Part shown: positions 27,316 to 35,394 of the stretch, piece by piece
How the letters are laid out: every line of letters begins with the position of its first letter
Position numbering within the stretch: position 1 is the first letter of the stretch
Assembly (NCBI GenBank): GCA_015060765.1
Contig: SUXW01000010.1
Coordinates: 1-64,000 of the forward strand
From: Bacteroides sp.
GTDB lineage: Bacteria; Bacteroidota; Bacteroidia; Bacteroidales; Bacteroidaceae
DNA: 64,000 nucleotides
Direction: 5' to 3'
Translations under genes and position numbers: made by a program
Notes under the pieces: model-generated
What the model was told of the DNA's origin: nothing
Databases searched by the model: none
What the model saw: only the letters and a program-made list of their open reading frames with translations

Positions 27316-28427
27316 TCCCAACCGTCCCTTCTTTCCTCAATGGCCCCACCCTCCACGGCAAACACCTTGTTTTCGCCTTCAATTTTTTTCAGGATTTTAT
27401 CCAGATGATCCCTGTTGGTATCCGTAATAAATATCTGTCCAAACCGATCGCCAGATACCAATTTAACAATCTGCTCCACCCTCGATGCATCAAGCTTGTC
27501 GAATATATCATCAAGCAGAAGCAAGGGAGTAGTATTGCTACCCGTTCTGCGCAAGAAATCAAACTGCGCCAATTTCAATGCAATCAGATACGTCTTGTTC
27601 TGCCCTTGCGACCCCTCCTTTTTGATGGGGTAATTACCCAACAACATAGACAGATCGTCCTTGTGAACTCCTTTCAAAGAATACCCCATGATACGGTCGC
27701 GCTGACGGCTTTCCCTCAGTTGATTCAATAAATTACCCTGCATGGCATGCGATTCGTATGACAAATCCACCAGCTCCTTGTCTTGCGAGATATACGAATA
27801 GAACGACTGGAAAATAGGAATAAACTCATCAATGAAAGCACTTCTCTTTTTATAAACTACCTCACCGGCTGCTGCCATCATTTCTTCCCATACCTCCATC
27901 AATTCCTCATCCGGTTCCTGTTCCCCTTTGAGCAGCATATTTCGTTGGTTCATCGCTTTGTTATAGCGGATTAGAGCATCTAGATACTCCTTGTCGTATT
28001 GCGAAATGACCACATCCACAAAACGGCGTCTACCTTCACTTCCTCCCGAAATCAAGTCGGAATCAGCTGGAGAGACCATCACCAAAGGAATCAGCCCAAT
28101 ATGATCGGACAAACGGACATACTCCTTCTTATTGCGTTTAAACTGCTTTTTTTGTTTGCGTTTCATCCCGCAATAAACTTCTTCGGGCTCGCCCTCATCC
28201 GTGGCATACAAACCCTGAACCATAAAGAAATCTTGTCCATGCATCATGTTTTGGGAATCGATGGGATTGGTGGCACTCTTGCAGAACGAAAGATAATAGA
28301 CAGCATCCAGCAAATTGGTCTTCCCCATCCCATTCTGTCCGATGAAACAATTCACCTTGTCCGAAAAGTCAAGTTCCACCTGTTCCAGATTCTTATAGTT
28401 CAATATGGTAATATGCTTCAATATCAT
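27312..28427 (-). CDS. recF: DNA replication and repair protein RecF
   Basis: 371 residues from ATG 28427 (MILKHITILNYKNLEQVELD). Walker A is FIGQNGMGKTNLLDA, the ABC signature region is KEGSQGQNKTYLIALKLAQF and Walker B is LLLLDDIFDKLDASR. RecF binds ssDNA-dsDNA junctions and helps RecA load at gaps. The next gene, DUF721, is coupled by a 4-nt overlap. Confidence 0.96.
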   Translation of the reverse strand: MILKHITILNYKNLEQVELDFSDKVNCFIGQNGMGKTNLLDAVYYLSFCKSATNPIDSQNMMHGQDFFMVQGLYATDEGEPEEVYCGMKRKQKKQFKRNKKEYVRLSDHIGLIPLVMVSPADSDLISGGSEGRRRFVDVVISQYDKEYLDALIRYNKAMNQRNMLLKGEQEPDEELMEVWEEMMAAAGEVVYKKRSAFIDEFIPIFQSFYSYISQDKELVDLSYESHAMQGNLLNQLRESRQRDRIMGYSLKGVHKDDLSMLLGNYPIKKEGSQGQNKTYLIALKLAQFDFLRRTGSNTTPLLLLDDIFDKLDASRVEQIVKLVSGDRFGQIFITDTNRDHLDKILKKIEGENKVFAVEGGAIEERRDGWE

Positions 28428-28523
28428 GGTCCGATTATTTTTTTCAGGACACAAAAATAACCATAAAAAAGAGAATATATAAAAAAATATGCTTGTAAAT
28501 TTCCTAAATACATAGAAATAAAC

Positions 28524-28531
28524 TACTTTTG
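28524..28531 (+). promoter_or_regulatory. Promoter -7 element of the TPR gene
   Basis: TACTTTTG. It lies at the first residues of an upstream in-frame start, so translation must begin further down, at 28580. Confidence 0.55.
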
Positions 28532-28579
28532 CTGACCGAAAACTGTTTTGATAAAATAATAAAAAAAATAAATATAAAA

Positions 28580-29257
28580 ATGGCTAATCAAAAACAAACT
28601 CAAGATCCTTTGAATCTGGACGAAGCAATGAGTACTTCAGAAGCGTTTATCATTAAGTACAAGAACAAGTTCCTGATTGGAATTGCAGCAATTGTAATCA
28701 TTGTGGGCGGTTTCATAGGTTACAAGAATTTCATTTCAGAACCTAACGAAATCAAAGCAGCCGAAACTTTGTTCAAGGCCGAACAATATTTTGGTGCAGG
28801 CAATTACGAAGCTGCATTGAATGGTGACAGCTTGGGCACAACCGGTTTTTTGACTGTTGCTCAAAAGTTCAGCGGTACCGATGCCGGTGAATTGGCTAAC
28901 GCCTATGCAGGTATCTGCTACGCACAATTGGGTCAATACGAAAACGCCATCCTGTATCTGGATAAATTCAGCGCAGACGACCAATTGATCAGCCCGGCTA
29001 TTTTGGGTACAATGGGTAACTGCTATGCACAATTAGGTCAGTTGGATAAAGCAGCTGCTACATTGGTTAAAGCAGCTAGCAAGGCAAACAGCCATGCTTT
29101 GAGTCCTATCTATCTGGTACAAGCTGGACAGATTTATGAAAAGTTGGGTAAGAACAGCGAAGCCGTTAAAGCTTATCAAACTATCAAGGACAAGTATTTC
29201 AACTCTTATCAAGCATTGGATATCGACAAGTATATCGAACGTGCTTCCATTAAGTAA
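28580..29257 (+). CDS. Membrane-anchored tetratricopeptide-repeat protein (YfgM-like)
   Basis: 225 residues. A short cytoplasmic start (MANQKQTQDPLNLDEAMSTS), one membrane segment (about 35-53, FLIGIAAIVIIVGGFIGY), then TPR-like helices in the periplasm (ANAYAGICYAQLGQYENAIL, GTMGNCYAQLGQLDKAAATL, AGQIYEKLGKNSEAVKAYQT). The layout matches YfgM-type proteins linked to the Sec translocon and outer-membrane protein folding. Codon use looks highly optimised. It is followed by a hairpin and ribH. Confidence 0.86.
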   Translation: MANQKQTQDPLNLDEAMSTSEAFIIKYKNKFLIGIAAIVIIVGGFIGYKNFISEPNEIKAAETLFKAEQYFGAGNYEAALNGDSLGTTGFLTVAQKFSGTDAGELANAYAGICYAQLGQYENAILYLDKFSADDQLISPAILGTMGNCYAQLGQLDKAAATLVKAASKANSHALSPIYLVQAGQIYEKLGKNSEAVKAYQTIKDKYFNSYQALDIDKYIERASIK

Positions 29258-29277
29258 ATTCATTTAATCAATACATT

Positions 29278-29320
29278 AAAGTGTCATTCTGAACGGAAGG
29301 AAGAATGGCACTTTCATTTT
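29278..29320 (+). terminator. Terminator between the TPR gene and ribH
   Basis: AAAGTGTCATTCT (29278-29290) pairs with AGAATGGCACTTT (29302-29314) with one G-T pair, then CATTTTAT. It lies 21 nt after the TPR stop and 18 nt before the ribH ATG, so it could also attenuate read-through into ribH. Confidence 0.75.
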
Positions 29321-29337
29321 ATAATACCTATAGCATT

Positions 29338-29832
29338 ATGGCAACAGCATTCCATAACTTATCCGATTACGATTTCAACTCCGTACCCGATGCCAGCGAC
29401 ATGCGTTTTGGCATTGTAGTATCCGAGTGGAACAGCAATATCACCGGTGCATTGCTCGAAGGAGCAGTAACCACTTTGAAGAAGCACGGTGTAAAAGATG
29501 AAAACCTGTTGGTACAAACTGTTCCCGGCAGCTTCGAACTTACATTCGGTTCGGCACAAATGATCAAGAGCGGCAAGGTAGACGCCGTTATAGCCATCGG
29601 TTGCGTAGTGCGCGGAGACACTCCCCACTTCGACTATGTATGTGCCGGCACCACTCAAGGCATCGCCCACCTCAATGCCACATGCGATGTACCGGTTATC
29701 TACGGCCTTATTACCACCAACACCATGGAACAAGCCGAAGACCGTGCGGGAGGTAAATTGGGTAACAAAGGCGATGAAGGCGCCATTACCGCCATCAAGA
29801 TGGTCGATTTCAAGCGCCAATTAAAACAATAA
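29338..29832 (+). CDS. ribH: 6,7-dimethyl-8-ribityllumazine synthase
   Basis: 164 residues from ATG 29338 ([14 protein letters not shown]). Lumazine-synthase motifs: [53 protein letters not shown] (catalytic His region), and FGLI-like [18 protein letters not shown]. It condenses 5-amino-6-ribitylaminouracil with dihydroxybutanone phosphate, the penultimate step of riboflavin synthesis. No other rib genes are adjacent. Confidence 0.96.
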   Translation: MATAFHNLSDYDFNSVPDASDMRFGIVVSEWNSNITGALLEGAVTTLKKHGVKDENLLVQTVPGSFELTFGSAQMIKSGKVDAVIAIGCVVRGDTPHFDYVCAGTTQGIAHLNATCDVPVIYGLITTNTMEQAEDRAGGKLGNKGDEGAITAIKMVDFKRQLKQ

Positions 29833-29865
29833 AAGGATTTTTTTCAAAAAAAAGTAGTCCTGCGC

Positions 29866-29895
29866 TTGCAGGTTCAAAAATAATCACTACCTTTG
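29866..29895 (+). promoter_or_regulatory. Promoter of tRNA-Tyr/tRNA-Gly
   Basis: TTG (29866-29868), 19 nt, TACCTTTG (29888-29895). Canonical Bacteroides promoter 60 nt before tRNA-Tyr. Confidence 0.8.
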
Positions 29896-29954
29896 CATCG
29901 CAATTGAGAAACAAACCTACTCAAAGTAATTTGAAAGAGTTCTCGAAAGCGAAT

Positions 29955-30037
29955 GGGCAAATACCAGAGTGGCCAAATGGGGCAGACTGTAAATCTGCTG
30001 GCTTACGCCTTCGGTGGTTCGAATCCATCTTTGCCCA
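29955..30037 (+). tRNA. tRNA-Tyr (anticodon GTA)
   Basis: Acceptor GGGCAAA pairs with TTTGCCC. Anticodon stem CAGA/TCTG with loop CTGTAAA (anticodon GTA), a long variable arm typical of class II tRNA (GGCTTACGCC), and T arm GGTGG TTCGAAT CCATC. 83 nt with discriminator A. Confidence 0.97.
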
Positions 30038-30045
30038 CTAAATTT

Positions 30046-30118
30046 GCGGAAGTAGCTCAGTTGATAGAGCATTAGCCTTCCAAGCTGAGGGTCGCGGGTT
30101 TGAGCCCCGTCTTCCGCT
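30046..30118 (+). tRNA. tRNA-Gly (anticodon TCC)
   Basis: Acceptor GCGGAAG/CTTCCGC, D stem GCTC/GAGC, anticodon stem TTAGC/GCTGA with loop CTTCCAA (anticodon TCC), T arm CGGG TTTGAGC CCCG. It is 8 nt after tRNA-Tyr. An integrase relic lies 130 nt downstream, so this tRNA was probably an integration site. Confidence 0.97.
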
Positions 30119-30121
30119 CTT

Positions 30122-30172
30122 AAAGAAGACCTTGATAGTCAAGCAATTAACTATCGAGGTTTCTTCTTTTAT
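30122..30172 (+). terminator. Terminator after tRNA-Tyr/tRNA-Gly
   Basis: AAGAAGACCTTGATAGT pairs with ACTATCGAGGTTTCTTC around a CAAGCAATTA loop, followed by TTTTATAT. Confidence 0.85.
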
Positions 30173-30248
30173 ATATACCAAGAAACTTCTATTTTAGGCT
30201 GATTTCATGGGTTACATGTAAACCGAGATGTAAACCAGAAATTTACTT

Positions 30249-30413
30249 ATGAGTACCTCATTTTCAGTAGTTTGCTACAAGTCTAAGACCTTAAAAAATG
30301 GCGAAAATCCGCTAATGTTGCAAGTTTCCAAGAATGGAAAGCGACAATATAAGAGTTTAGGAGTTTCTATTCACCCTAAATTCTGTGAGATTTTGAGCGA
30401 ACGCAGTTACTAA
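30249..30413 (+). pseudogene. Tyrosine-recombinase (integrase) N-terminal remnant
   Basis: A 54-codon frame matching the start of Bacteroides phage-type integrases: MSTSFSVVCYKSKTL, NGENPLMLQVSKNGKRQYKS, LGVSIHPKF, the arm-type DNA-binding beta sheet. After HPKF the sequence diverges to CEILSERSY and stops, so the SAM-like core and the catalytic domain (R-H-R-Y) are absent. It sits 130 nt after tRNA-Gly in the same direction, the usual place for an integrase of a tRNA-targeting element. Probably a scar left by imprecise loss of an integrated element. Confidence 0.75.
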
Positions 30414-30418
30414 CTAAT

Positions 30419-30447
30419 TGAGGACATCATTCTTTTGGTGTCCTCTC
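30419..30447 (+). terminator. Hairpin terminator after the integrase remnant
   Basis: GAGGACATCA pairs with GGTGTCCTC around TTCTTTT. It is followed by CATTAAATTC, so the T tract is weak. Confidence 0.55.
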
Positions 30448-30492
30448 ATTAAATTCATTACTAAATTTTACTTATAAGTGAAATATTATATT

Positions 30493-30500
30493 TATCTTTG
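30493..30500 (+). promoter_or_regulatory. Promoter -7 element of the toxin-antitoxin relic
   Basis: TATCTTTG, 24 nt before the ATG at 30524. Confidence 0.6.
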
Positions 30501-30523
30501 TAACATCTTAAATAAGAACATAT

Positions 30524-30977
30524 ATGAGTGAAGCAGAATTATTACTTGTGAATAACGCAGATGGTTGCACCATTTATACTATACAATTCCTATCAGAAAG
30601 CGATAGTGAGTTTGAACGTTTCTATGCCAGATTCAAGGACGATGCAGAATACAATCCCGATTTGATGAGAATCGTTGCATTATATGGGAGCATTGGAACG
30701 TTACTTTCGCCCAGAGGGTAAGTTAAAAGATGGTGTGTGTGCTTTACCTGTCTTGCAATCGAAGTTGCGTCTTTATTGCTTGCGATTGTCTGACAAGATT
30801 TTGGTGCTTGGCAATGGAGGTGTAAAGAAAACAAGAACATATAACGAAGATGATACGTTAAAGGGATATGTGCTTACTTTACAGAACTTTGAAAAACTGA
30901 TAAGAGAGGGAGAAAAGGATGGCACAATTTCAATAACAGCCAATACTATTGAAACTGATAAAACCTTTGATATATGA
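30524..30977 (+). pseudogene. Frameshifted HigB/RelE-like toxin gene
   Basis: Two overlapping frames together give one Gp49/HigB-like toxin. The first (30524-30721) encodes MSEAELLLVNNADGCTIYTI through DDAEYNPDLMRIVAL and then runs into a stop; the second (open from 30675) continues with MGALERYFRPEGKLKDGVCA, VLQSKLRLYCLRLSDKILVL and GNGGVKKTRTY to a natural end. The join lies near 30670-30690 and needs a shift of one or two bases, possibly with a short deletion. The intact downstream antitoxin overlaps the end by 4 nt. The toxin is probably inactive unless the shift is programmed or a sequencing error. Confidence 0.75.
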
Positions 30978-31240
30978 AAACGATAAACAGTACATTAAAA
31001 AAGATGGTAGCGGAAGTTCCTGCTGACGTTAAAATTGAAGTGGACTTGTCGTTTGCCATCGCAGACCGAATTGATGCACTTATCAAGAAAAAAGGTCTGA
31101 CCAAAAAGGAGTTTGCAGATTCTATCGGTAAACGACCAAGCGAAGTAACCAAATGGTTGAGCGGACAGCATAATTTTACTATCCGCACATTAGCTATGCT
31201 TTCAGCTTACTTTGATGAAGCATTGATTGTACCCGCTTAA
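30974..31240 (+). CDS. XRE-family antitoxin (HigA-like)
   Basis: 88 residues. Helix-turn-helix of the Cro/CI type (GLTKKEFADSIGKRPSEVTK, WLSGQHNFTIRTLAMLSAYF). In intact pairs it would neutralise the toxin and repress the operon. Here it is an antitoxin next to a frameshifted toxin, overlapping it by 4 nt. Confidence 0.85.
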   Translation: MKTINSTLKKMVAEVPADVKIEVDLSFAIADRIDALIKKKGLTKKEFADSIGKRPSEVTKWLSGQHNFTIRTLAMLSAYFDEALIVPA

Positions 31241-31295
31241 AAACAGAATTATTTAGGGAACTATATACTTGTTAACACAAGATAATTTTTAGATG

Positions 31296-31331
31296 AAAAT
31301 CGCATTTCTTAGTCAAGTGCGATTTTTTTTA
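31296..31331 (+). terminator. Terminator of the antitoxin gene
   Basis: AAAATCGCA (31296-31304) pairs with TGCGATTTT (31318-31326), followed by TTTT. Confidence 0.85.
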
Positions 31332-31337
31332 CATTCA

Positions 31338-31373
31338 TAAAAAAAAGGAGAACAATTCCAAAGAATCTTCTCC
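31338..31373 (-). terminator. Terminator-like hairpin on the minus strand
   Basis: GGAGAA and ATTC (31347-31358) pair with GAAT and TTCTCC (31363-31373), and the minus strand continues with a run of eight T. The upstream partner transcript is unclear, because exonuclease III already has a terminator at 31497-31538. Confidence 0.6.
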
Positions 31374-31496
31374 AAGTCCGTTTGTAAGGTTAATTACCAA
31401 CAAGTGGTAGATATGATTGATTAACCATTAATAACGGGAATCAATGTTGCAGCCAATACGGTTATCAACGTAAAGTAAATAATTAACAACAATAAA

Positions 31497-31538
31497 AAAA
31501 CGCCAACCTACCCATCAAGGATAAGTTGGCGTTTTCTT
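31497..31538 (-). terminator. Terminator of exonuclease III gene
   Basis: AACGCCAAC pairs with GTTGGCGTT with a 16-nt loop; on the minus strand TTTTTTTATTG follows. It lies about 80 nt after the xth stop. Confidence 0.8.
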
Positions 31539-31614
31539 TCTATACTACCTCAGCCTCAAATATTCATTGGAAGATAAAGCGACCTTAATAGTAGTTTAGA
31601 GAACTATTATTAAA

Positions 31615-32373
31615 CTACAAATCCATCGTCAACTCCACCGGACAATGATCGGATCCATAGACATCCGTATGGATTTTGGCATCGACCAGTTTATCGTTCA
31701 GCGAAGCAGATGTAACGAAGTAGTCGATACGCCAGCCGGCATTCTTTTCCCTCGCCTTGAAGCGATACGACCACCAGGAATAGATTTCTTTCTGGTCGGG
31801 GTAGAAATAGCGGAATGTATCCGTAAAGCCCGTAGAGAGCAAATGAGTGAACTTGGCACGCTCCTCATCGGTGAAGCCCGCATTGCGGCGATTGGTCTTT
31901 GGATTCTTCAAGTCGATTTCCTGATGCGCCACATTCAAGTCGCCACAGAAAACGACCGGCTTCTTCGCCTCCAACTGCTTGATATAAGTCAGAAAAGCAT
32001 CCTCCCACGTCATGCGATAATCCAATCGGCGGAGTTCGTCCTGCGAATTGGGCACATAGACGGTTACCAGGTAGAACTTCTCCATTTCGAGAGTCACCAC
32101 CCGCCCTTCGTGATCGTGCTCATCCACTCCTATCCCGTAGCTTACCGACAAAGGCTGATGGCGGGTAAAGATTGCCGTACCCGAATACCCCTTCTTTTCG
32201 GCATAGTTCCAATACGACTGATAGCCATCAAACTGAAGGTCGAGCTGCCCTTCCTGCATCTTGGTCTCCTGCAAGCAGAAGAAATCGGCATCCAACCGGT
32301 TGAACACTTCTCTAAATCCCTTGTCGCAACAAGCACGAATGCCGTTGACATTCCACGATATGAATTTCAGCAT
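31615..32373 (-). CDS. xth: Exodeoxyribonuclease III
   Basis: 252 residues of the exonuclease-endonuclease-phosphatase fold. Motifs: ISWNVNGIRA, FFCLQETKMQ (metal Glu), VVFCGDLNVAHQEIDL, WWSYRFKAREKNAGWRIDYF, and the C-terminal GSDHCPVELTM. AP endonuclease and 3'-exonuclease in base excision repair. It stands as a single gene between two terminators. Confidence 0.96.
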   Translation of the reverse strand: MLKFISWNVNGIRACCDKGFREVFNRLDADFFCLQETKMQEGQLDLQFDGYQSYWNYAEKKGYSGTAIFTRHQPLSVSYGIGVDEHDHEGRVVTLEMEKFYLVTVYVPNSQDELRRLDYRMTWEDAFLTYIKQLEAKKPVVFCGDLNVAHQEIDLKNPKTNRRNAGFTDEERAKFTHLLSTGFTDTFRYFYPDQKEIYSWWSYRFKAREKNAGWRIDYFVTSASLNDKLVDAKIHTDVYGSDHCPVELTMDL

Positions 32374-32435
32374 AAGTCATTTAATTGATTGATGCGAATA
32401 TACACATAAAAGCAAACATCGCCAAGCGTATGCAC

Positions 32436-32474
32436 ATAAAAGTGGCCCGTTTCCATGAAACGAGCCACTTTTAT
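32436..32474 (-). terminator. Terminator of the secG operon
   Basis: TAAAAGTGG and CCCGTTTC pair with GAAACG and AGCCACTTTTA around CAT, 28 nt after the secG stop. T runs on both strands. Confidence 0.88.
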
Positions 32475-32502
32475 ACTTTACTAAAAAATGTGAGAATGCT
32501 AA

Positions 32503-32853
32503 TTAGTTTGCACTGGAATCAGCAGGAGCTTCTGTAGAAATAGGAGCTTCAAAACCAACCGGTGCATTGAGCGGGTTAGTAGCGCTTTCCTTTACAGCTT
32601 GTTCCATGATTACCGACTGGCTTTCAGAAGCAGTAGGAAGTACATAAGCACAAGCAATGCTGATAACTACCATGAATGCAGCCAAGCCCCATGTCAACTT
32701 TTCGATAAAGTCTGTTGTCTTGCGAACACCCATAATCTGATTAGAAGAAGCGAAGCTGGAAGCCAAGCCACCACCTTTTGAGTTCTGAATCAAAACTACA
32801 AAGCACATCAAGAGTGCTGCAACAACGATCAATCCAATGAGTAATAAATACAT
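32503..32853 (-). CDS. secG: Preprotein translocase subunit SecG
   Basis: 116 residues. Two membrane helices (about 1-20 and 52-70) separated by the SecG loop VVLIQNSKGGGLASSFASSN. The C-terminal 45 residues are a low-complexity acidic/proline tail (EAPISTEAPADSSAN) common in Bacteroidetes. Partner of SecY and SecE. It ends the sigma-54 activator-lptE-TPR operon, 5 nt after the TPR gene. Confidence 0.94.
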   Translation of the reverse strand: MYLLLIGLIVVAALLMCFVVLIQNSKGGGLASSFASSNQIMGVRKTTDFIEKLTWGLAAFMVVISIACAYVLPTASESQSVIMEQAVKESATNPLNAPVGFEAPISTEAPADSSAN

Positions 32854-32858
32854 TTTCG

Positions 32859-33626
32859 TTATTCTGATTTAGCGTTAATAATCAATTTTTCCAAAAATCT
32901 TATTTGGTCTGCAAAGTAAGCGTTTTTTTTTGGATATTTCAAATTTAATTTTCTAATAATTTCAAGAGCCTTCGAATATCTTTGCTGTTTGACGTAAATT
33001 TTGGCCAAAGTTTCGGTCAAATAGCTTTCATCATCCAAAATTTCGTCCGTTTCTTCCTTTTGCTGTTCCGTTTGTTTAACAAAGACATCCGCCTTTTTCT
33101 CTTCCTTCTCCTGAGGAAGTATCGGTTCTTCGGCCGATTTTTCCAGGAAGTCGTCAATCCATTCTTGTCCCTGCAATTTGGGCACCTCACCTTGCGATGT
33201 TTCCAGCGCATCAGGCTCCTGCATCAGATAAGCCGTATAGTCGGTCGAGACATCCATCGGGATATCCTTTCCATACACCGGTCCCTCTTCTTCGGGCAAG
33301 GTGGACAGGAATGCGTCTATCAAGGACATCGTACGGTCCAGTCCCATATCCATTTCCAGTGCCTTATGCACTTCCAGTGCCTTCTTGCTGAAGCGTTCCC
33401 CTTCCACCAGTTGGAATAGGATCCTCCGGTCGCTCACATATAGGGCAGCCTTGCGCAGTTCCTCACCGAACGAAAAATCGTGCAACAAGAAGAGATTCTT
33501 GAGATATAGCAACCGTGCCGTCTGAAAATACGGATAGCGTGCAAGCAGCGTGCGCAGCTCGTACAGCGTATCCCGATTCAGCATTTCGGGATGTTTTATC
33601 CATTCATACAGACGTTGTTGTATCAT
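32859..33626 (-). CDS. Tetratricopeptide-repeat protein, cytoplasmic
   Basis: 255 residues, no signal peptide. An N-terminal helical part (RDTLYELRTLLARYPYFQTA, RLLYLKNLFLLHDFSFGEEL), a low-complexity acidic middle (about 170-205), and a C-terminal TPR pair (LTETLAKIYVKQQRYSKALE, IIRKLNLKYPKKNAYFADQI). Its place between lptE and secG suggests a role with envelope biogenesis, but no direct function is visible. Confidence 0.8.
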   Translation of the reverse strand: MIQQRLYEWIKHPEMLNRDTLYELRTLLARYPYFQTARLLYLKNLFLLHDFSFGEELRKAALYVSDRRILFQLVEGERFSKKALEVHKALEMDMGLDRTMSLIDAFLSTLPEEEGPVYGKDIPMDVSTDYTAYLMQEPDALETSQGEVPKLQGQEWIDDFLEKSAEEPILPQEKEEKKADVFVKQTEQQKEETDEILDDESYLTETLAKIYVKQQRYSKALEIIRKLNLKYPKKNAYFADQIRFLEKLIINAKSE

Positions 33627-33630
33627 ATCC

Positions 33631-34161
33631 TTACCAATTGGCTACTGTTGCATTGAATATCTGGTCCACAATATCCTTTATCATCTGATTCACCAGCTCG
33701 TCCTGCACCGCCGACAACTGCTGACTGGCATCATATTCCCGACTGGCCGAGAACTGCTGTGCCTCGAAGTTTTCCTGGGGATTCGACTTGTTGGTGAAAG
33801 TAACCCGCACCGTCATGCGCAGTTCGGCCATGGTAGAATACCCGTCGGCCCCTACCCCTTTGTTGTAGGCATCGTAATTAGTTATTTCGCCAGACAGTTG
33901 CAAGTCACCATCCCGCTTCGTCTGCTGCAAACGGGTCTGCTGCATGTAGATATCCTGCAGGGCTGTATTGAACATACTTTCCATCGGGCCCCATACAAAC
34001 CCTACCGAACGGTTCGGGAATGTTTCGAACGAGATGGTCTTCACCTTGGTATAGTCGATGGATGAGCCGTTGAACTTATAAGAGATGGAGCATGCCGATA
34101 CCAGCACCGCCATCACCATCCAGACACATCCCCATTTCAATCCTTTCTTAATCCAATCCAT
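33631..34161 (-). CDS. lptE: LptE family lipopolysaccharide-assembly lipoprotein
   Basis: 176 residues with signal peptide and lipobox VSAC (Cys24), then CSISYKFNGSSIDYTKVKTI, FPNRSVGFVWGPMESMFNTA and LQDIYMQQTRLQQTKRDGDL, a LptE/LptF-like alpha-beta fold. LptE plugs the LptD barrel in LPS export to the outer leaflet. The start overlaps the end of the sigma-54 activator gene by 14 nt. Confidence 0.85.
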   Translation of the reverse strand: MDWIKKGLKWGCVWMVMAVLVSACSISYKFNGSSIDYTKVKTISFETFPNRSVGFVWGPMESMFNTALQDIYMQQTRLQQTKRDGDLQLSGEITNYDAYNKGVGADGYSTMAELRMTVRVTFTNKSNPQENFEAQQFSASREYDASQQLSAVQDELVNQMIKDIVDQIFNATVANW

Positions 34162-35374
34162 ATTCCTTTATCTTTCTATAAAGTGTACGTTCCGATATCT
34201 TCAGATCCTGTGCGGCATTCTTCCGTCTTCCGTGATGCCTTTCCAGTGCTTTCCTGATCATTTCCTTCTCCACCTCATCCAGCGACATCGTCTCTTCCAG
34301 CACTTCCGTATCCTGTATATCCTCGTCGTCCACTTTGGTTACGGGCACCACTGCCGGATGCGTAATGGGCGAGATATTGATGGCAGGCGAAGCAGGCACA
34401 TTGTTCACCGTATACACCGGTTCCGCTCCCCTTTCCTCCATCAGTGTGTTGACCAATTTCTTCAGTTCCGTCATATCCCTCCGCATATCGAAGAGCACCT
34501 GATACAAGATTTCCCGTTCGCTTTCAAATGTCTTTCCACCGCTTCCCTTGCTTCCCGCCAACATAGGCAGGCGTGTATCCATCGGTTGGGCAGGAAGATA
34601 ATTCTGAAGGATGTCCGAACCGATTTCCCGATGTGTCTCGATGATCGAGATCTGTTCGGTGATGTTCTTCAACTGTCGCACATTCCCTGGCCAAGGATAA
34701 TTCAGCAACATTGCCTTGGCATCTTCGGTCAGCTGTACGGCCGGCATTCTATACTTCTCAGCAAAGTCGGAAGCGAATTTCCGGAAAAGCAAGGTTATAT
34801 CATTGCCTCTTTCCCTCAGGGCAGGCACCTGTATGGGCACCGTGTTCAGTCGGTAGAACAAGTCCTCGCGGAACCTTCCTTCCGAGATGGCCCTGACCAA
34901 GTTCACGTTGGTAGCCGCCACGATGCGCACATCCGTCTTCTGCACTTTCGACGAGCCCACCTTGATAAATTCCCCACTCTCCAGCACACGCAGAAGGCGG
35001 GCTTGTGTAGCCAGCGGCAGTTCACCCACTTCGTCCAGAAAGATAGTTCCTCCGTTGGCTTCGGCAAAGTATCCGTTACGGTCGCCTATAGCCCCGGTAA
35101 ACGCTCCCTTTTCGTGTCCGAACAGTTCCGAGTCGATGGTTCCTTCGGGTATGGCCCCACAGTTCACGGCAATGTACTGTCCGTGCTTCCTCCTACTGAA
35201 CTGATGGATGATTTGCGGGAAAGTTTCCTTACCCACCCCACTTTCACCTGTAATCAGCACAGACAAGTCGGTAGGTGCCACTTGCATGGCAATGTCGATG
35301 GCTCTGTTCAGTCCTTCCGCATTGCCTATGATATTAAAGCGCAGTTTGATCTGTTGTATATCCGGTCTTACCAT
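34148..35374 (-). CDS. Sigma-54-dependent transcriptional activator without a receiver domain
   Basis: 408 residues. AAA+ domain from residue 15: Walker A GESGVGKE (43-50), sigma-54 contact loop GAFTGA (90-95), Walker B GGTIFLDEVGELPL, arginine finger region (GRFREDLFYRLNTVPIQVPA). The C-terminus is a Fis-type helix-turn-helix (ALERHHGRRKNAAQDLKISE, RTLYRKIKEYGLD). There is no N-terminal receiver or GAF domain, so control must come from a partner, the linker (about 250-350), or expression level. First gene of the operon with lptE, TPR and secG. Confidence 0.93.
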   Translation of the reverse strand: MVRPDIQQIKLRFNIIGNAEGLNRAIDIAMQVAPTDLSVLITGESGVGKETFPQIIHQFSRRKHGQYIAVNCGAIPEGTIDSELFGHEKGAFTGAIGDRNGYFAEANGGTIFLDEVGELPLATQARLLRVLESGEFIKVGSSKVQKTDVRIVAATNVNLVRAISEGRFREDLFYRLNTVPIQVPALRERGNDITLLFRKFASDFAEKYRMPAVQLTEDAKAMLLNYPWPGNVRQLKNITEQISIIETHREIGSDILQNYLPAQPMDTRLPMLAGSKGSGGKTFESEREILYQVLFDMRRDMTELKKLVNTLMEERGAEPVYTVNNVPASPAINISPITHPAVVPVTKVDDEDIQDTEVLEETMSLDEVEKEMIRKALERHHGRRKNAAQDLKISERTLYRKIKEYGLD

Positions 35375-35394
35375 AACATCTTGATAAACTATGA

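Larger units (their letters stand above)
31241..31614. other. Intergenic stretch with three hairpins
   Basis: No supported gene. It contains the plus-strand terminator after the antitoxin, a minus-strand terminator-like hairpin at 31338-31373 with no obvious gene behind it, and the exonuclease terminator at 31497-31538. Confidence 0.6.

Noticed and set aside
30046-30250. Attachment-site duplication of the tRNA-Gly 3' end
   Set aside because: I looked for a second copy of the T-arm and acceptor sequence downstream and found none in the window.
31431-31505. Very short hydrophobic peptide on the minus strand (IIYFTLITVLAATLIPVING)
   Set aside because: It resembles smalltalk-type helices, but no ATG or ribosome site precedes it and it runs into the exonuclease terminator hairpin. 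Kept only as a hint in a finding.
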